Position numbers and translations under genes: made by a program
The notes under the pieces: model-generated
What the model was told of the DNA's origin: nothing
Seen by the model: only the letters and a program-made list of their open reading frames with translations
Database searches by the model: none
Part shown: positions 61,961 to 64,000 of the stretch, in pieces
Position numbering within the stretch: the stretch's first letter is position 1
Layout: the number at the start of each line of letters is the position of its first letter
Source: Kitasatospora atroaurantiaca
GTDB taxonomy: Bacteria > Actinomycetota > Actinomycetes > Streptomycetales > Streptomycetaceae
Assembly: GCF_007828955.1 (NCBI RefSeq)
Contig: NZ_VIVR01000001.1
Span: 7,502,001 to 7,566,000, forward strand
DNA: 64,000 bases
Direction: 5' to 3'

Positions 61961-63289
61961 TCAGCGGGCGACCTGCCAGGACAGCCGGTCGGTGAGGGAG
62001 CTGCGCAGGGCCGGGTCGATGACGGCGGGGGTCGGGTCGGTGGCCAGGGCGGTGAGGCGGTGGCGCAGGCCCTTCGGGCCGGTGAGGCCGAGGGAGGAGA
62101 TGCTGATCGTGGTGCGGCCCGCGAGTTCCCGGGCCTCCCTGCCGTCGACGTACCAGCGCAGCCGGGTGCCGGGAGCGGGCAGGTCCACGGTGAGCCGGTC
62201 GCCCTGCCTGAGGAGGGTGGTGGTGGGCGTGGCGCTGGCCAGCACCGAGGCGTAGCGGTAGAAGCCCGCGATCATCGCCTCGCGGCCGGGGAGGTTGAAC
62301 TCATGGCCCAGCGATCGCATGATCGAGTTGTCGGTCGGCCGGTAGATCCCGAGCGGGTAGTAGCCGCCGCCTTCGTAGGCGCCGACGGTACCGCCGTCGG
62401 GGGAGGTGCGACCGAGCCAGCGGTACCACTTGGCGTGCGTGCGGCGCATCTGATCGGCGGTCAGCTTCGTCGTGTTGGCTTCCGCCGGCTCGTCCCCGTC
62501 GTAGGTGCCGTAGCCGTCGTAGGAGTACTCGTCCGCGAGCTTGCCGAGCGAGTGCCCCGTCTCGTGGACGGCTATCTGGCCGGACAGGGCGTTGCCACCG
62601 GCGACGGTGGCTATGCCGGAGTAACCCAGCGGGGAGACGATGTCGTTGTAGCCGGCGCCGCCGTACTTGGCGCTGTTGGCGACGACGATGACGAGATCCG
62701 CCTGAGGGGCCTTGGCTGCGTACCGCTCCACCGCCGCGGTGTCGACGCACAGCAGGCGCTCGACGCCGTCGCACCAGAAGTACGAGCCGAGGGCGGTGTC
62801 GCGGACGGTGGACTGCGCCGGGTCCCCGGAGACGCCCGACTGGGCGGAGACGGCCTCCACGGCCCAGACGTTGAACAGGCCGCGGTAGGTCGCATAGGGC
62901 TCGACGGCGGTGATCTCCTGCCACTTCGCGGCGGCGTCGGCGTGGAACTTCCCCTGCTCGTCCGCGGTGTAGCCGTCACCGATGACGACCACGTCGAGTT
63001 TGGCGTCGGTGCCGCCGCTCCGCACGATCGAGGTGACGGCGCCGTCGGCACCGGCGGCCCGGGGCGCGCGCCCGGCGGAGGCGAACGGTGAGGCCGCCGG
63101 GACTCGGGCGCGGCTGATGCTGCCGTCCTCGCCGAAGACCTCGACCTGGTGACCGGCCGAGCCCGGGCCCGGACCGGCCGGGTCGGCGGGAGCGGTGGCG
63201 GCCACGGCGACGGGCGCGGTGCCGGTGCCGAGCGCCGCCAGGGCGGTGGCGGCGGCCAGGGCCAGGGTGGTGAGTCTTCCGCTGCGCAC
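61961..63289 (-). CDS. Secreted M64-family metallopeptidase
   Basis: Protein of 442 aa with signal peptide (LTTLALAAATALAALGTGTA). The region KLDVVVIGDGYTADEQGKFH and zinc motif HETGHSLGKLADEY, followed by a Tyr/Trp-rich segment (THAKWYRWLGR) and PTDNSIMRSLGHEFN, are typical of M64 (IgA-peptidase-like) metalloproteases. A C-terminal beta domain (RLRWYVDGREARELAG) follows. Divergent from the XRE regulator. Confidence 0.9.
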   Translation of the reverse strand: MRSGRLTTLALAAATALAALGTGTAPVAVAATAPADPAGPGPGSAGHQVEVFGEDGSISRARVPAASPFASAGRAPRAAGADGAVTSIVRSGGTDAKLDVVVIGDGYTADEQGKFHADAAAKWQEITAVEPYATYRGLFNVWAVEAVSAQSGVSGDPAQSTVRDTALGSYFWCDGVERLLCVDTAAVERYAAKAPQADLVIVVANSAKYGGAGYNDIVSPLGYSGIATVAGGNALSGQIAVHETGHSLGKLADEYSYDGYGTYDGDEPAEANTTKLTADQMRRTHAKWYRWLGRTSPDGGTVGAYEGGGYYPLGIYRPTDNSIMRSLGHEFNLPGREAMIAGFYRYASVLASATPTTTLLRQGDRLTVDLPAPGTRLRWYVDGREARELAGRTTISISSLGLTGPKGLRHRLTALATDPTPAVIDPALRSSLTDRLSWQVAR

Positions 63290-63324
63290 GGTACAACCTC
63301 CGGGTGAGGGATGATGGGTCGAGA

Positions 63325-63368
63325 TTAAGTTGACGGTTAATCAGACTTAAGTGCTGAGTTAATGTAGG
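63325..63368. promoter_or_regulatory. 22-base direct repeat in the M64/XRE divergent promoter
   Basis: TTAAGT-N5-GTTAAT occurs at 63325-63341 and again at 63347-63363, exactly 22 bases apart (about two helical turns). AT-rich in GC-rich surroundings. A candidate double operator for the XRE regulator, positioned for control of both genes. Confidence 0.6.
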
Positions 63369-63432
63369 GCACCTCTACGCCTCCGGCAATGGGGCGGGAA
63401 GAATGGCGAGCTCGCGCGGAAGGAAGCAAGCC

Positions 63433-64000
63433 ATGACCGAGGGGAAGGGCCCGGACGACATCGGGCAGCGTGTCCAGAGACTCCGGCGGGAAAGGGGCTT
63501 GACGCAGCGCAAGCTCGCCGAGCCCGCCTACACCGCCGCCTACGTCTCCACGCTGGAGGCCGGCCGGGTCCGCCCCTCCGAGGCCGCGCTGCGACATCTC
63601 GCCGAACGTCTCGGCGTGACCTACGACGAGCTCGCCACCGGCCGCCCCGCCCACCTGGACACCGAGCTACGGCTCGCCCTGACCGAGGCCCACAGCGCCC
63701 TCGCGGCGGGCGACACCGCCGTCGCGGCCGAGCAGTTCGCCGCCTGCCTGGCAAGCGCCACCCGGCACGGCGTCGAGACCGTACAGCCGGCGGCCCTGCT
63801 CGGCCTCGGCGAGTGCGCGCTGGAGAGCGGGCAGCTCGACGAGGCCCGCGAGCACTTCGAGGCGGCCGAGCGGCTGTTGGCCGAGGAGCCGCTGCCGCGC
63901 CGCGCCGCCGCCATCCGAGGCCGGGCCGTCGCCCACCTGCTCGCGGGCGAACTACGCTACGCCTGTTACCTGTTGGAGACCGCGATCGACCAGCTCAACG
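63433..64000 (+). CDS. XRE-type HTH regulator with TPR-like repeats (3' end outside window)
   Basis: At least 189 aa are encoded before the window ends. An XRE HTH (IGQRVQRLRRERGLTQRKLA, AAYVSTLEAGRVRPSEAALR) is followed by helical repeats (LALTEAHSALAAGDTAVAAE, LLGLGECALESGQLDEAREH) typical of TPR-containing XRE regulators. ATG at 63433 follows GGAAG. Divergent from the M64 peptidase, which may be its target. Confidence 0.87.
   Translation, partial: MTEGKGPDDIGQRVQRLRRERGLTQRKLAEPAYTAAYVSTLEAGRVRPSEAALRHLAERLGVTYDELATGRPAHLDTELRLALTEAHSALAAGDTAVAAEQFAACLASATRHGVETVQPAALLGLGECALESGQLDEAREHFEAAERLLAEEPLPRRAAAIRGRAVAHLLAGELRYACYLLETAIDQLN

Noticed and set aside
1..64000. tRNA, rRNA, transposase, integrase or phage genes
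   Set aside because: No cloverleaf-like sequence, no rRNA and no recombinase motifs were recognised on either strand by eye; short or divergent tRNAs could be missed.

Overview
The window is high-GC actinobacterial DNA, most likely from Streptomyces or Kitasatospora. Evidence: Streptomyces-type families throughout (snapalysin, DUF6297 permease, SHOCT/DUF6325 pair, SpoIIE-type PAS phosphatases, SCO7613-like membrane protein), GTG and TTG starts, near-total avoidance of TTA codons, and an intergenic repeat of a type I recall from Streptomyces genomes. It reads as accessory or chromosome-arm sequence: short unrelated transcription units, many secreted enzymes and regulators, few housekeeping genes (pgm, prfC, cydAB), and many broken genes.

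Layout. 1-9.9 kb: end of an SDR gene, two consecutive PAS/SpoIIE phosphatases (the second with a kinase-like ATPase domain), a WXG100-like protein, a YafY regulator lacking its WYL domain beside a DUF1579-like/NIPSNAP pair, and a Sel1-repeat protein. 10-21.3 kb: secreted serine protease, phosphoglucomutase, cytochrome P450, SHOCT/DUF6325 pair, gluconokinase, D-2-hydroxyacid dehydrogenase, an SDR and cytochrome bd oxidase. 21.3-24.8 kb: a decayed block (GMC oxidoreductase, cyclase, GH15). 25-36.6 kb: membrane proteins (DUF389, ClC, DUF7144, TMEM175), DUF2252, a Cys/Trp-repeat protein, an FAD monooxygenase, a TetR regulator and a secreted beta-propeller. 36.6-42.5 kb: frameshifted membrane protein, GNAT, lipoprotein and Mut7-C protein. 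42.5-48 kb: TetR regulator, an acyl-CoA dehydrogenase/MaoC/FabG operon and, divergently, a molybdopterin oxidoreductase. 48-54.4 kb: ABC exporter, release factor 3, SDR, a second SHOCT gene and a lipoprotein. 54.5-64 kb: GDP-fucose synthase remnant, fucosyltransferase-like gene, LysR, secreted GH89 hexosaminidase, snapalysin with its divergent LysR regulator, M64 peptidase and an XRE/TPR regulator running off the end.

Recurring themes: (i) gene decay: five deletion-type remnants (YafY, GMC/cyclase fusion, DHFR-like, DUF6325, GDP-fucose synthase) and three short indels; (ii) TTA codons in four genes suited to developmental control (phosphatase, WXG100-like protein, secreted protease, snapalysin-side LysR), suggesting bldA dependence; (iii) strong hairpins between convergent genes, one holding a stop codon in its loop; (iv) secreted hydrolases paired with LysR genes. 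I saw no tRNA, rRNA, CRISPR array, transposase or integrase. No clearly new multi-gene system is proven. The best candidates for novelty are the Sel1 protein with its NLR-like N-terminal motif, the Cys/Trp-repeat protein and the decayed fucosylation locus.
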